Counted from the stretch's first letter, positions 50,998 to 60,446 are shown. The stretch is DNA of 64,000 nucleotides from an uncultured Bacilli bacterium (GCA_934101425.1 CAKOQQ010000001.1:1-64000); one strand, 5' to 3'. Notes: generated from the sequence alone by a model not told the origin. Made by a program: numbers and translations.

Positions 50998-52518
50998 CTA
51001 TAAAATTACATGTGTACTAGGTCCAAGTGGTAAATTAGCTACATACCAACCTAATATAATTACTAACCAAGTACAAGCCATAATAACTATAACTGGCATC
51101 ATTAATTTTAATGTACCAAATATTGTAATTTTCTTTTTTTCATTTGTATTATATTTTTCTAGGAATGCTAATAAAATTATAAAATATACAAATAATGGTG
51201 TAATACATTTTCCTATAGAATCTGCAGCTTTAAATACCATTTGTGCATAATCGGGACTAGTACTAGCTTTCATAAATAATGGTACCATTATAGGTGATAT
51301 AAGTGTCCATTTTTCTGTAGTACCAGGTATAAATATACTCATTATTATAATTGCAAAGAACATAACAACTACTAATATAAATGCTGGTACATCAAGTCTA
51401 CTAACTAAATTTACAAGACCAGAACTTATTACTTCTGGTATATTAGTCCAATTTAATAAGCCTAATAATTGAGCTGTAAAGAATAATAATACAAATAAAT
51501 AACCTAATTCTTCAAAATTAACTGATAATCCTACACTATAATCATTTGTATCCTTAAAGTTTTTAGAAACAAAACCATATATAAAACTACAAATCATAAG
51601 TGTAATTAAAAATATAAATAATATGCCATAATTAAATGGTGATTCACTACCTAATAGTTTTTCAATATAAGTGTTACCAGGCCCTAATAATAATCCAGAT
51701 TTATAGGCTCCTGGAACAATTTCATATATAACAGCTACTAAAATAAGTAAAAAAGCAATTAAACTATAAAATAAACCTTTTCCAGATTCTTTCTTTTCTT
51801 CTGTTATTATTTCATTTTTACCTATCTTAGGGTATAAAAATTTCTTTATAGCACTAGTACCAACAATACATAAAAGTATTGTAGCAGTAATCATTATATA
51901 TAAATTTGATAATGGATTAAATACATATGTAGAATCAACTGTTGCTGTTGCTGCTGCACTTGTACTTATTCCCATAGTTATATCATCCATATTATAGAAT
52001 AATCCTGCACCATAACCAAGTGTAATACCTAAGAATATTGTATATATACCCAGTAATGGTTTTTTACCAGCTTGTTCATATATAACAGCCACTAAAGGAA
52101 TAAGTATTATATAACTATATTCTCCTATAATAGATGATACAACACCTACTAATAATGTTAAAAAGATAAGAAAATCAATATTTATTTTTTTTACTTTTTT
52201 AAACATTACTTGGAATAATCCACTAGCTTCTCCTATACCAATAGCCATAAGAGACATTATAAGTAAAAATAATGGTCTTAATAATTCTAAATTAGTAATA
52301 GAATTCTTAATTATAGAAATAATACCATTAAAACTAAGCGCATTATTAACAGTTATAATAGGTGATGATTCTAAAGTATTATTGTTTATAACAGACTTTG
52401 AAACACCAACTTCCATCATAGATAAGACTGTGCTTGCAATCATAGTTATAAGTATTAATACTATAATAGTTATAACAGGCCCTACTGATAGTCTCTCTTT
52501 AATTGATTTTTTAGCCAT
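50998..52518 (-). CDS. AbgT-family transporter
   Basis: The protein has 506 aa and about 11-12 transmembrane segments. Family segments include ILITMIASTVLSMM, IGIGEASGLFQVMFKK, LGITLGYGAGLFYNMDDI, FNPLSNLYIMITATILLCIVGT and IFIPGTTEKWTLISPIMVPLFMKA. AbgT members import p-aminobenzoyl-glutamate or export sulfonamide-type compounds; the substrate here cannot be told. It follows the DUF951 gene by 8 nt. Confidence 0.88.
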   Translation of the reverse strand: MAKKSIKERLSVGPVITIIVLILITMIASTVLSMMEVGVSKSVINNNTLESSPIITVNNALSFNGIISIIKNSITNLELLRPLFLLIMSLMAIGIGEASGLFQVMFKKVKKINIDFLIFLTLLVGVVSSIIGEYSYIILIPLVAVIYEQAGKKPLLGIYTIFLGITLGYGAGLFYNMDDITMGISTSAAATATVDSTYVFNPLSNLYIMITATILLCIVGTSAIKKFLYPKIGKNEIITEEKKESGKGLFYSLIAFLLILVAVIYEIVPGAYKSGLLLGPGNTYIEKLLGSESPFNYGILFIFLITLMICSFIYGFVSKNFKDTNDYSVGLSVNFEELGYLFVLLFFTAQLLGLLNWTNIPEVISSGLVNLVSRLDVPAFILVVVMFFAIIIMSIFIPGTTEKWTLISPIMVPLFMKASTSPDYAQMVFKAADSIGKCITPLFVYFIILLAFLEKYNTNEKKKITIFGTLKLMMPVIVIMACTWLVIILGWYVANLPLGPSTHVIL

Positions 52519-52526
52519 ATATCCTC

Positions 52527-52712
52527 CTAAAACTTAACTACTTTTTTTAGTTTCTTATTAAATTCTATTCTACTCATCATTATAGCTCTTCCACAATTAA
52601 GACATTTAATCTTAATATCAGCACCTACTCTTGTTACTTCCCATTCATTAGTACCACAAGGATGAGCTTTTTTCATAATAACAATACTTCCAACTTGATA
52701 CATCTTATCCAT
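52527..52712 (-). CDS. DUF951 protein
   Basis: This small cytosolic protein has 61 aa. MYQVGSIVIMKKAHPCGTNEWEVTRVG and IKCLNCGRAIMMSRIEF are the family's signature, with three cysteines that may bind metal. Function unknown; it is commonly encoded between mscS and ychF near the origin, as here. Overlaps mscS by 8 nt. Confidence 0.9.
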   Translation of the reverse strand: MDKMYQVGSIVIMKKAHPCGTNEWEVTRVGADIKIKCLNCGRAIMMSRIEFNKKLKKVVKF

Positions 52713-53505
52713 TTCTTACCACCAATTGATCATATGGAATCGAAATATCATGTTTCTTTAATTCTTCAAATATTTCTTTTCTTAAAGTTCTTTGAACTGC
52801 AAAATGTGCTCCTGGTTTAGTTGTAACTGTAACTCTATAAGCTAGGCTAGAAGCATCATATGAGTTTATTCCAAGTATTGTTATATCGCCTTTTAAATCT
52901 TTCATAGTTTTAGATAATCTACTAAATAGATTATTTAAAACTTTTTCTAATTTATCTAAATCTTCTTCATAAGCTATAGGAATATCTATAATAGCTAAAT
53001 CATTTGATACTGTATGATTTACTACTTCAGTAATATTTCTATTAGCTATCATAAATACTTCACCTTCATATGATTTTATTTTAGTAGTTTTAAGTCCCAT
53101 ATAAATAACATCGCCTCTAAAACCACTAATAGTAACATTATCACCAACTTCAAATTGATTTTCAAGTATTATAGTTATACCAGATATAAAATCTTTTAAA
53201 GTATCTTGAACTGCAAGTCCAACTACTAAACTAAATACTCCAAGTGAAGCAATTAGTGATTTAGTATCAACATTATATACCTCTAAAATCATAAGTAAAG
53301 CAATTATATATAAGAAATACTTAACTATATTAGTAGTTAATTGTCTTAATGTATTATGCTTTTTTTCATCCATAATTTTAGATTTACGACTAAATACGTT
53401 TAAAATTATTTTCTTTATTATCTTATATAAAATAGTAGTTACTATAAATATAATAATAGGGGCATAAAATCTCTTATCGAGAATTATACTTAATATATGT
53501 TTCAT
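52705..53505 (-). CDS. Small-conductance mechanosensitive channel (MscS family)
   Basis: The protein has 266 aa with three transmembrane helices (about 14-35, 60-80, 88-115). The pore helix region is SLIASLGVFSLVVGLAVQDTLKDFISGITIILENQF and the beta domain follows with VGDNVTISGFRGDVIYMGLKTTKIKSYEGEVFMIANRNI. It releases solutes on hypoosmotic shock. Directly downstream of parB. Confidence 0.93.
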   Translation of the reverse strand: MKHILSIILDKRFYAPIIIFIVTTILYKIIKKIILNVFSRKSKIMDEKKHNTLRQLTTNIVKYFLYIIALLMILEVYNVDTKSLIASLGVFSLVVGLAVQDTLKDFISGITIILENQFEVGDNVTISGFRGDVIYMGLKTTKIKSYEGEVFMIANRNITEVVNHTVSNDLAIIDIPIAYEEDLDKLEKVLNNLFSRLSKTMKDLKGDITILGINSYDASSLAYRVTVTTKPGAHFAVQRTLRKEIFEELKKHDISIPYDQLVVRNG

Positions 53506-53508
53506 ATA

Positions 53509-54378
53509 TTACTCCTTTACATTTAATATTTCTAAAATTCTATTTAAATCTGCAACATTAGTAAAAGATATTTCAATTTTTTTATCTTTTATTTTAATTT
53601 TAGTATCAAGTTTATCTCTTAATAAATCTTCTACATACTTATAATCATTATTATCAACTTTTTTAGTAATTTTAACTTTCTTTTCTTCTTTTGAAGAAAT
53701 ATCTTCTACATCACGTACTGTAATATTTTCTTCATCTATTTTATGAGCTAACCTAATAATTTCTTCATCACTTTCAAGCTTACTTAATGCTCTAGCATGC
53801 CCCATACTTATTTTACCTTTAGAAACTAATTCTTGAACTTCACTAGGTAATCTAAGCAAACCAATTACATTAGTTATATAACTTCTACTTTTACCAACTT
53901 TAGTACTTAAATTTTCATGAGTCATATGACTCTTTTCTAATAATTGTTTATAAGCTAAAGCTTCTTCAATTGGATTTAAATTTTCTCTTTGAATATTTTC
54001 TAGTAATGAAATTTCTGCCATTTGTTCATCAGTAAATGGTCTTACTATTGCAGGAACTTTATCTAAACCAGCTAATTTAGAAGCTCTATATCTTCTTTCA
54101 CCAGCAATAATTTCATAACCTTTAACACTCTTTTTAACAATAATAGGTTGAATAATACCATGTTCTTTAATTGATACTGCAAGTTCAGTTAACTTTTCAG
54201 GATCAAATTCTTTTCTAGGTTGATAAGGATTAGGTCTTAATTCAGATACATCAATTTCTACTATTTCTTCTTTAGGAGTAGATTCATAAATCTTTTTTTC
54301 GATACCCTCTAAATCTAAATTTTCATTATTGAATAATTGTTCTAACCCCATACCTAAAGCTCTTTTTCTATTTTCCAT
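53509..54378 (-). CDS. parB: Chromosome partitioning protein ParB/Spo0J
   Basis: The protein has 289 aa. The CTPase domain has LRPNPYQPRKEFDPEKLTELAVSIKEHGIIQPI and GERRYRASKLAG; the DNA-binding helix-turn-helix includes EALAYKQLLEKSHMTHENLSTKVGKSRSYITN. A short N-terminal segment (RALGMGLEQLF) is the ParA-activating peptide. Overlaps parA by 11 nt. I did not see a clear parS site (TGTTTCACGTGAAACA) in the window. Confidence 0.95.
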   Translation of the reverse strand: MENRKRALGMGLEQLFNNENLDLEGIEKKIYESTPKEEIVEIDVSELRPNPYQPRKEFDPEKLTELAVSIKEHGIIQPIIVKKSVKGYEIIAGERRYRASKLAGLDKVPAIVRPFTDEQMAEISLLENIQRENLNPIEEALAYKQLLEKSHMTHENLSTKVGKSRSYITNVIGLLRLPSEVQELVSKGKISMGHARALSKLESDEEIIRLAHKIDEENITVRDVEDISSKEEKKVKITKKVDNNDYKYVEDLLRDKLDTKIKIKDKKIEISFTNVADLNRILEILNVKE

Positions 54379-55153
54379 TTCTTAAAATAACCTCCTTTGC
54401 TAAATTAAGATATGCATCAGTACCTTTATTTCTTGGATCATAAGCAATAATTGGTTTACCATGTGATGGTGCTTCTGATAATCTAACTAATCTAGGAATT
54501 ATAGTATCATATACTTTTTCCTTAAAATAACTTCTTACATCTTCAGCTACTTCAAGTCCTAGTAATGTTCTACTATCTAACATAGTTAGTAAAACACCTT
54601 CTATACTTAAAGTAGGATTTAAGTTCTTTTGTGCAAACATAATAGTATTTATAAGTTGCATAACACCTTCTAGTGCAAAAAATTCACATTGAATAGGTAT
54701 TAATACTGAATCTGCTGCAGTTAATGCATTAGTAGTTAAAATACCTAAACTAGGTGGACAATCAATTATTATGTAATCAAATACTTCTTTAGCTGCTTCA
54801 ATATGTTTTTTTAGTTGCATACTTCTATTAAAAGTATTATCCACACTGCCCATTTGAATAAATTCAACATCTATACCAGCTAAGTTAACAGTAGCAGGTA
54901 TTATATATAAATTTTTAAACTTTGTTTTAATAATAACTTCTTTTAAATTAGCTTTATTAGTTAATAATTCATATACGCTTTTATTATAATCTTTTTTAGA
55001 TACGCCAAGTCCTGTAGTGCTATTACCTTGAGGATCTAGGTCTATTAAAAGGGCTTTTTTACCTAAAACACCTAATGATGCTGATAAATTTATACTAGTA
55101 GTAGTCTTACCTACACCGCCTTTTTGATTAACTAACGCTATAATTTTGCCCAT
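54368..55153 (-). CDS. parA: Chromosome partitioning ATPase ParA/Soj
   Basis: The protein has 261 aa. The deviant Walker A KGGVGKTTTSINLS, Walker A' DLDPQGNSTTGLG and Walker B DYIIIDCPPSLGILTTNAL are clear. GGTGATAAT is the ribosome site. It is the first gene of the parA-parB-mscS operon, as at origins of Firmicutes. Confidence 0.97.
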   Translation of the reverse strand: MGKIIALVNQKGGVGKTTTSINLSASLGVLGKKALLIDLDPQGNSTTGLGVSKKDYNKSVYELLTNKANLKEVIIKTKFKNLYIIPATVNLAGIDVEFIQMGSVDNTFNRSMQLKKHIEAAKEVFDYIIIDCPPSLGILTTNALTAADSVLIPIQCEFFALEGVMQLINTIMFAQKNLNPTLSIEGVLLTMLDSRTLLGLEVAEDVRSYFKEKVYDTIIPRLVRLSEAPSHGKPIIAYDPRNKGTDAYLNLAKEVILRNGK

Positions 55154-55273
55154 ATTATCACCATTTCTAATACTCTTTTAACATATATTATTTTATCATA
55201 AATAGTCTAAAAAAAAAAGTAAATATATAATAAGTTAAAGTATTTTAATATTTTATTACACATAAATTTTATT

Positions 55274-55603
55274 ATGAAAGAATTTCCGCCAAATATAAAT
55301 CCCGAGTATTTTTCTTTATTAGCAGTTATAAGTGCTTATGTATATGAAAATGATTATAATGCAAATGAATTAAATTCAATAGGTAACTGGTTAATATTAT
55401 TAGGTCAATTTTTACTTACAACAGCCGCACAACAGCAACTTATAAACGCTAGATACTCAAATAATACAGGTAGTAATATTAAAAGTGATAGCGATAACCA
55501 TTATACTAAAAATAAAGAAAAAGCTAATAAAGAAGACTTAGATAATTTAAAGAAAATAGTAGATGAAATTTTAGTTGAACTAAAAAGAATAAATGATAAA
55601 TAA
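55274..55603 (+). CDS. Conserved small hypothetical protein
   Basis: The protein has 109 aa: MKEFPPNINPEYFSLLAVISAYV, then NELNSIGNWLILLGQFLLTTAAQQQLINAR, a Ser/Asn linker and a charged coiled-coil end. The hydrophobic stretches could be one amphipathic or membrane helix. The pattern PNINPEYFSLLAV..GNWLxLxGQ..QQQL recalls short hypothetical proteins of Firmicutes with no known function. It faces away from parA. No Shine-Dalgarno is visible before its only ATG, and the upstream is AT-rich. Confidence 0.65.
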   Translation: MKEFPPNINPEYFSLLAVISAYVYENDYNANELNSIGNWLILLGQFLLTTAAQQQLINARYSNNTGSNIKSDSDNHYTKNKEKANKEDLDNLKKIVDEILVELKRINDK

Positions 55604-55607
55604 TCAT

Positions 55608-57221
55608 TTATTCACTTAATTCTTTTTCTAATTTACCTTGTTTATCACCAAGTATACTTCTTTGTTCATTTACTTTATTTATAGCAGAATTTATAGTATC
55701 TATATAAGTTACAAAGTTTGGTGTACCATTTGTTCTTACCCCAAGAGCTGATGATGTAAATGTATATTTTAGAAGTCCTAATTCTTTATCAATCGAATTA
55801 CCTATTTTTAATACTTGGATACTATTAAAAGTAGTTTCATTATATATTCTATCTATTTCATCTTGTAAAGCTACCATTTCCTCCATGATAGAATTTATAT
55901 CAGAATTACTATTACCATTAGCAGCTTTAACTGATAATTCATTCATTCTTTGTAATATACTATGAGTTTCTGTTAGTGCTCTTTCCATTATCTTTATCGC
56001 ACTAATTAGATTTCGTTTATATGAATCCATATCATCAGGGTTTAATTCTTTGCCTACTAATTTATCTAATATAACCTTATTAGCAGTTATTTTATCATCA
56101 GTTATATTATTTATATCAATAATAGTTAAGCCTGTTGCACTAAATTTCAAACTAGAATCATTTACTGAATTAGCTATTTCATCTAAATTTCTTTTAAATA
56201 AAGTATTTGCTTCTATAATAAGTGCTTTTTTATCTATTTCAGTATTAGTAGCCATTAAAGCTTGTACATGTAACTCTTGAGCTCTAGATAATACTTTAGT
56301 ATATAAAGCTCTTTTACAAGCCTCATCTGCACATGATTCTAAAGATTTACTATATTCTAATGAATTTTGATATGCTCCAAATATACTTCTTTGTTCACTT
56401 ACTTTATTTATAGCAGATTCTATTCTTTTCATATAATCTTTAAAATCAGGAGTTGTTCTTTGCTTTACATCTAATCCTTCTGAATTAATAGTATATTTTA
56501 ATAAATCTACTATTTCATTAAACATATTATCTTCTTGTAAAACTTTTTCATTTTGAAAAGATGTTTCATTATATATTCTATCTATTCCATCTTGTAGCTC
56601 TATTAGTTCATCCATAATAGAAGCTATATCAGAACTTGTATTAGTATCATTTGCAGCTTTAACTGATAATTCATTCATTTTTTGTAATATGCCATGAGTT
56701 TCTGTTAGTGCTCCTTCAGCAACTATAATTTCACGTAATAATAAATCATTAAAATTGGCACTTGACTTACTAACACAACTAGCACTAGTAGTAAACTCTT
56801 CTATTAAAAATTTATCTTCTTCTATACTATAATAATTACAATATTTATCATTATAAAATACTGCTGACACTAGTAATCTATTAGTCTTACGAATATATCC
56901 TGTAGTATCATTCAAAGCTTTATCCATACTTACCGTTTCATTTTCTACTGTTACACCTTTAAGTTCTAAAACATTAATTTTACCTTCTGTTAATGAATAA
57001 TAACTATCTTTCTCATCACCATTTAAAAAATCATAATTATTTACACTTCTCATTACACTTTGTACAGAAGCTTTAAAAGCTTCTCTTTTTGAGTCTTCTA
57101 CAATATTTAATACAGCAGGTACCGCTATTGCTGCAATTATTGCTAGTATTACTATTACTGCGAGTAACTCTATTAGTGTAAATCCTTTCTTACTTTTATA
57201 ATTACCTTTTACTTTCTTCAT
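55608..57221 (-). CDS. Prepilin leader fused to flagellin D1-like repeats
   Basis: The protein has 537 aa. Residues 11-45 are a class III prepilin leader, KKGFTLIELLAVIVILAII (cut after Gly13), with pilin-like sequence to about 150 (Cys128, Cys149). Residues 168-229 match the flagellin N-terminal D1 helix pair (ALTETHGILQKMNELSVKAAN..DRIYNETSFQ) and 243-293 the C-terminal D1 helix (AINKVSEQRSIFGAYQNSLE). A degenerate copy is at about 311-362, and a second clear pair is at 412-472 and 484-533. Flagellin D0 ends and flagellar genes are absent. AAAGGG-type upstream region is weak. It faces the small plus-strand gene. Confidence 0.85.
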   Translation of the reverse strand: MKKVKGNYKSKKGFTLIELLAVIVILAIIAAIAVPAVLNIVEDSKREAFKASVQSVMRSVNNYDFLNGDEKDSYYSLTEGKINVLELKGVTVENETVSMDKALNDTTGYIRKTNRLLVSAVFYNDKYCNYYSIEEDKFLIEEFTTSASCVSKSSANFNDLLLREIIVAEGALTETHGILQKMNELSVKAANDTNTSSDIASIMDELIELQDGIDRIYNETSFQNEKVLQEDNMFNEIVDLLKYTINSEGLDVKQRTTPDFKDYMKRIESAINKVSEQRSIFGAYQNSLEYSKSLESCADEACKRALYTKVLSRAQELHVQALMATNTEIDKKALIIEANTLFKRNLDEIANSVNDSSLKFSATGLTIIDINNITDDKITANKVILDKLVGKELNPDDMDSYKRNLISAIKIMERALTETHSILQRMNELSVKAANGNSNSDINSIMEEMVALQDEIDRIYNETTFNSIQVLKIGNSIDKELGLLKYTFTSSALGVRTNGTPNFVTYIDTINSAINKVNEQRSILGDKQGKLEKELSE

Positions 57222-57266
57222 AATATCCCTTACTCTCTACTATAACAAATATAGCATATTTTAAAC

Positions 57267-57294
57267 AAAAAAGGAAGACCAATTAGTCTTCCAT
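57267..57294 (-). terminator. Rho-independent terminator after DUF1292 gene
   Basis: GGAAGAC/GTCTTCC stem, 6-nt loop, T6 on the minus strand, overlapping the gene end. Confidence 0.85.
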
Positions 57295-57531
57295 AAGTCC
57301 TACATATTCAAATATGGTTTGTGCTAAATCTAAGTCTGTAACTGCTTCTACAACTTTTACACCATCATTTAAGAATTCATGTAATAGTTCGTATGAATCT
57401 GTTACTTCTTTTGCATCATCAGTTGTTTTTACACATACATAATAATTTTCATCTTCATATATAGCTTGTCTTAATATTAAATATTTTTCACCATTGCCTA
57501 GTGTCATTACTTGATTAATTCTATTTTCCAT
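57283..57531 (-). CDS. DUF1292-like small protein
   Basis: The protein has 82 aa, acidic. ENRINQVMTLGNGEKYLILRQAIYEDENYYVCVKTTDD resembles the DUF1292/YrzB-type family. Function unknown. It follows the coiled-coil protein by 8 nt and is followed by a terminator. Confidence 0.65.
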   Translation of the reverse strand: MENRINQVMTLGNGEKYLILRQAIYEDENYYVCVKTTDDAKEVTDSYELLHEFLNDGVKVVEAVTDLDLAQTIFEYVGLMED

Positions 57532-57539
57532 AAACTCTC

Positions 57540-60446
57540 CTATCTAGTTCTTCCACCAGTAGTATTTTCATTTACTTCTTCTGGAGGAGTTAATCCTAAT
57601 GCTGCATAGAAGTTATTAGCATCATCTAATGAAATACTACTATCCATACTATTTTCTGATTGTACTTCTACAGGTGCTGGTGGTTCTACTGGCAATTCAT
57701 AAATAGGTTCACTGCCAGCATGCCCAACTGGAACAAATTCTTCTTTTATAAGTTCATCATTTTCATTAACTTTTGAATCTTTTGATTCTTCAGGAGTTTT
57801 ATTTACGTCATCATATGAAATTCCTAATGATTCATAGAAATCTTTAACATCATCTTCTGAAATTCCACTATCTAATTTATTTTCACTTGAACTTGGATTT
57901 CCATTTGGATTATTTTTATCAACTGTAACATTTACTTGATTTCCATTTTTTTCTGCATCAATTATAGAATCTCCATAATTTGCATCTATATTACCATTAT
58001 CATTATATACATATTCTCCACTACCATTTATTATAGATTCACCTGGATTTAATATAATTTCACTTAAATCTGGTGTAACTGGAGTTGGATCCGGAGTTAC
58101 AGGTGTTGGATCTGGTGTAACTGGAGTTGGGTCCGGAGTTACAGGCGTTGGATCCGGTGTAACTGGAGTTGGATCTGGTGTAACTGGAGTTGGATCTGGT
58201 GTAACTGGAGTTGGATCCGGAGTTACAGGTGTTGGATCTGGTGTAACTGGAGTTGGGTCCGGAGTTACAGGCGTTGGATCCGGTGTAACTGGAGTTGGGT
58301 CTGGAGTTACAGGTGTTGGATCAGTATTTGATGGTGTAGAAGGTGTAGTTGGAGTCTTATCAGGAGTTGTTTTATCTGTCTTTGTTGGTGTTTCAGTATT
58401 AGTATTATTTTTTTCTTCTTCTAAATCATCAAAGTTAAATGTAGGCATTTCTACTTCATCTACTATGCCAGTAGTTGGAGCATCACTTATATTTCTAGTA
58501 TTTGCATCACAACCTTTTAATCCTACTAAAAGCCCTGCTACTACTAATCCTCCAGCAGCAATTTGTTTCTTATGTTTTTTAACCCATTCTAATGCTTCTT
58601 TACCTTTTTCTCTCATTTTTTTACCAAGGTCTTTTAAAGCAACTATTACGCCTTTCTTTTCAGCGTCATTTTTTAATTCGTTAGATGCTGGTTCAAAAGC
58701 AACAACTGGAACTACTGTTTTACCTTTATCTTTTTCAGGTTCTACTACTGGAGCAACTGGTACTACTGTAGTTTTTTCTTCCTTTTCTTCTTCTTTAGTT
58801 TCTTCAGCAGCTGGAACAAGAATATTTTTAGGAATTTCAACCTTAAGTAATTCTTTACCATCTGGTCCAAAAATTACTATAAAGTTTCTTCCATCTTTAT
58901 CTTGGTTAACAACACCATTTAATGGTGTTGCACCTGTACCAAGTACAAATGGAACTGCTGTTTTATCTTTTTCTTCAGGTTCTACTACTGGAGCAACTGG
59001 TGTCACTGGAGTTTCTTCTTTAGCTTTTTCTTCAGCTTCTTTCTTTTCTGCTTCTTTTTTAGCTTTTATAGAAGCATCTAAATCACCAACTATATGATCT
59101 ATAGTTTCAGAAACATTGAATTCAATAAATGCTAATCTTGATTTAGTAGCTGCTATACCTGCAACTAATTCATCTCTTTCAATTCTATCTAATCTTTGTT
59201 GTGATTTATTTATTTTCTTAGCATCTTCAGCTATTTCTTTATTTATTTTTTCTATTTCTGTTTTTAATGGTTTTGTTAATTCTCTTAATCTATCAATATT
59301 ACCACTTAACATGCCTTTTTCACTTCTTAAAGTATGCATTGTAGTCATATTTCTAGTAATTTCTTGATTTTTTCTTTCAATTTCAGCTCTTAGGTGTTTT
59401 CTCATTGGATGGTTTTGACTAGGTAGACCATCCATTTCTTTTTGTCTTTGTTCAATTATTCTTTGAGCTGATATATTTGCAGCTTCTAACTTACGAACTT
59501 CATTATTAATTTCTGCAATTCTAGCTCCATTAGCTTTAATTTCATCAGTATAACTATCTAAGTCATTTTGTTTAGATTCTTTTATTTCAGTTAATCTAGC
59601 ACCTAAAACACCACGATAATTATCTTCATTTGATAATTTTTCTTCTAATTCAGCTAATCTGGGTTCATATTTAGCTAATGCATCTTCTAGTTGTATTCTT
59701 TCTTCACTTCTAGCTGCTGCATCTCTAAGTAAGAATTGTTTAGGTAATCTATCTCTATATTCTTCTAACTTAGCCATTACAACTTCTTCACTAATGTTAC
59801 CTCTTTCAACATCAGTAATTAAATCATTTAATGAAGTTGCAAAATTATATTCAGCTAACATAGATTCAGTACTAGCATTCTTAATTTCAGTATTTAATCT
59901 AGTTATTTCAGCTCTATCAGCATCTTTTAATGCTTCAATATCAACTGTTGCACTACCTGTAGTAGCTTCTTCTTGTTCTTTTATTGCTTCTTCAAGTTCA
60001 TGTATGTTAGCATTTAATTCTTCTAAGTCGCTATTTCTTTTAGCAGCTCTTCTTTCTAATCTTTGAATATTAGAATCTAAAGTAGTAAGTAAAGCTTGAT
60101 CATTATATTGTTCAGCTAATTCTCTATTTTTTCTTTCTTGTTCTAATCTTCTATCGATACCAATAATATCAGCTGCAAGTCTATCACTTCTAGCAATCAT
60201 ATCTTCTAAGTCTACTTTATTTTGTTCAACACTATTGTCATATAAAGCAACTCTACCAGTTCTATAATTTTCATCATTTTTTAATTTTTCTTCTAATTCG
60301 CTAATTCTTCTTTCAGCACGTTCAGTAACTCTTCTTGCTTGATCAAATCTTTTAGCTTGTTCACTAATAGTTACTTCATCTAATCCGTCAATAGGTAATT
60401 GACTTTTTAAATCTCTTAGACTTTTTAATATTTCTTCTCTTTCCAT
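57540..60446 (-). CDS. Long coiled-coil membrane protein with Pro-Thr repeat stalk
   Basis: The protein has 968 aa, unknown. Residues about 1-480 are charged coiled coil; after an acidic/Lys linker with repeated VPVAPVVEPEEK-type motifs, one transmembrane helix lies near 627-645 (AAGGLVVAGLLVGLKGC, ending in Cys). Then a Thr/Pro stalk holds twelve exact 7-residue DPTPVTP units (708-791). The C-terminus repeats a motif about 23 residues long: LDSGISEDDVKDFYESLGI and MDSSISLDDANNFYAALGL. Probable topology: coiled coil inside, stalk and repeats outside. GAGGTAAAG precedes the ATG. Ends 8 nt before the DUF1292 gene. Confidence 0.75.
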   Translation of the reverse strand: MEREEILKSLRDLKSQLPIDGLDEVTISEQAKRFDQARRVTERAERRISELEEKLKNDENYRTGRVALYDNSVEQNKVDLEDMIARSDRLAADIIGIDRRLEQERKNRELAEQYNDQALLTTLDSNIQRLERRAAKRNSDLEELNANIHELEEAIKEQEEATTGSATVDIEALKDADRAEITRLNTEIKNASTESMLAEYNFATSLNDLITDVERGNISEEVVMAKLEEYRDRLPKQFLLRDAAARSEERIQLEDALAKYEPRLAELEEKLSNEDNYRGVLGARLTEIKESKQNDLDSYTDEIKANGARIAEINNEVRKLEAANISAQRIIEQRQKEMDGLPSQNHPMRKHLRAEIERKNQEITRNMTTMHTLRSEKGMLSGNIDRLRELTKPLKTEIEKINKEIAEDAKKINKSQQRLDRIERDELVAGIAATKSRLAFIEFNVSETIDHIVGDLDASIKAKKEAEKKEAEEKAKEETPVTPVAPVVEPEEKDKTAVPFVLGTGATPLNGVVNQDKDGRNFIVIFGPDGKELLKVEIPKNILVPAAEETKEEEKEEKTTVVPVAPVVEPEKDKGKTVVPVVAFEPASNELKNDAEKKGVIVALKDLGKKMREKGKEALEWVKKHKKQIAAGGLVVAGLLVGLKGCDANTRNISDAPTTGIVDEVEMPTFNFDDLEEEKNNTNTETPTKTDKTTPDKTPTTPSTPSNTDPTPVTPDPTPVTPDPTPVTPDPTPVTPDPTPVTPDPTPVTPDPTPVTPDPTPVTPDPTPVTPDPTPVTPDPTPVTPDPTPVTPDLSEIILNPGESIINGSGEYVYNDNGNIDANYGDSIIDAEKNGNQVNVTVDKNNPNGNPSSSENKLDSGISEDDVKDFYESLGISYDDVNKTPEESKDSKVNENDELIKEEFVPVGHAGSEPIYELPVEPPAPVEVQSENSMDSSISLDDANNFYAALGLTPPEEVNENTTGGRTR
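58072..58323 (-). repeat. Twelve 21-bp tandem repeats encoding DPTPVTP
   Basis: Twelve in-frame 21-bp units of two types (ggtgtaactggagttgg- and ggagttacaggtgttgg-like, plus strand). Units 1-5 and 7-11 have the same order and almost the same bases, i.e. a 126-bp block duplicated in tandem. Confidence 0.95.

Noticed and set aside
53509..55273. parS site near parAB
   Set aside because: No copy of TGTTTCACGTGAAACA was found by eye; CACGTG occurrences elsewhere lie in rRNA or ribosomal genes and do not fit the flanks.
58072..58323. Direct repeats resembling a CRISPR array
   Set aside because: The 21-bp units are contiguous, with no spacers, and lie in frame inside a coding region encoding DPTPVTP.
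58465..59097. Long plus-strand frame opposite the coiled-coil protein
   Set aside because: It is the antisense shadow of low-complexity Ala/Glu/Lys-coding DNA, with no ribosome site or recognisable family.
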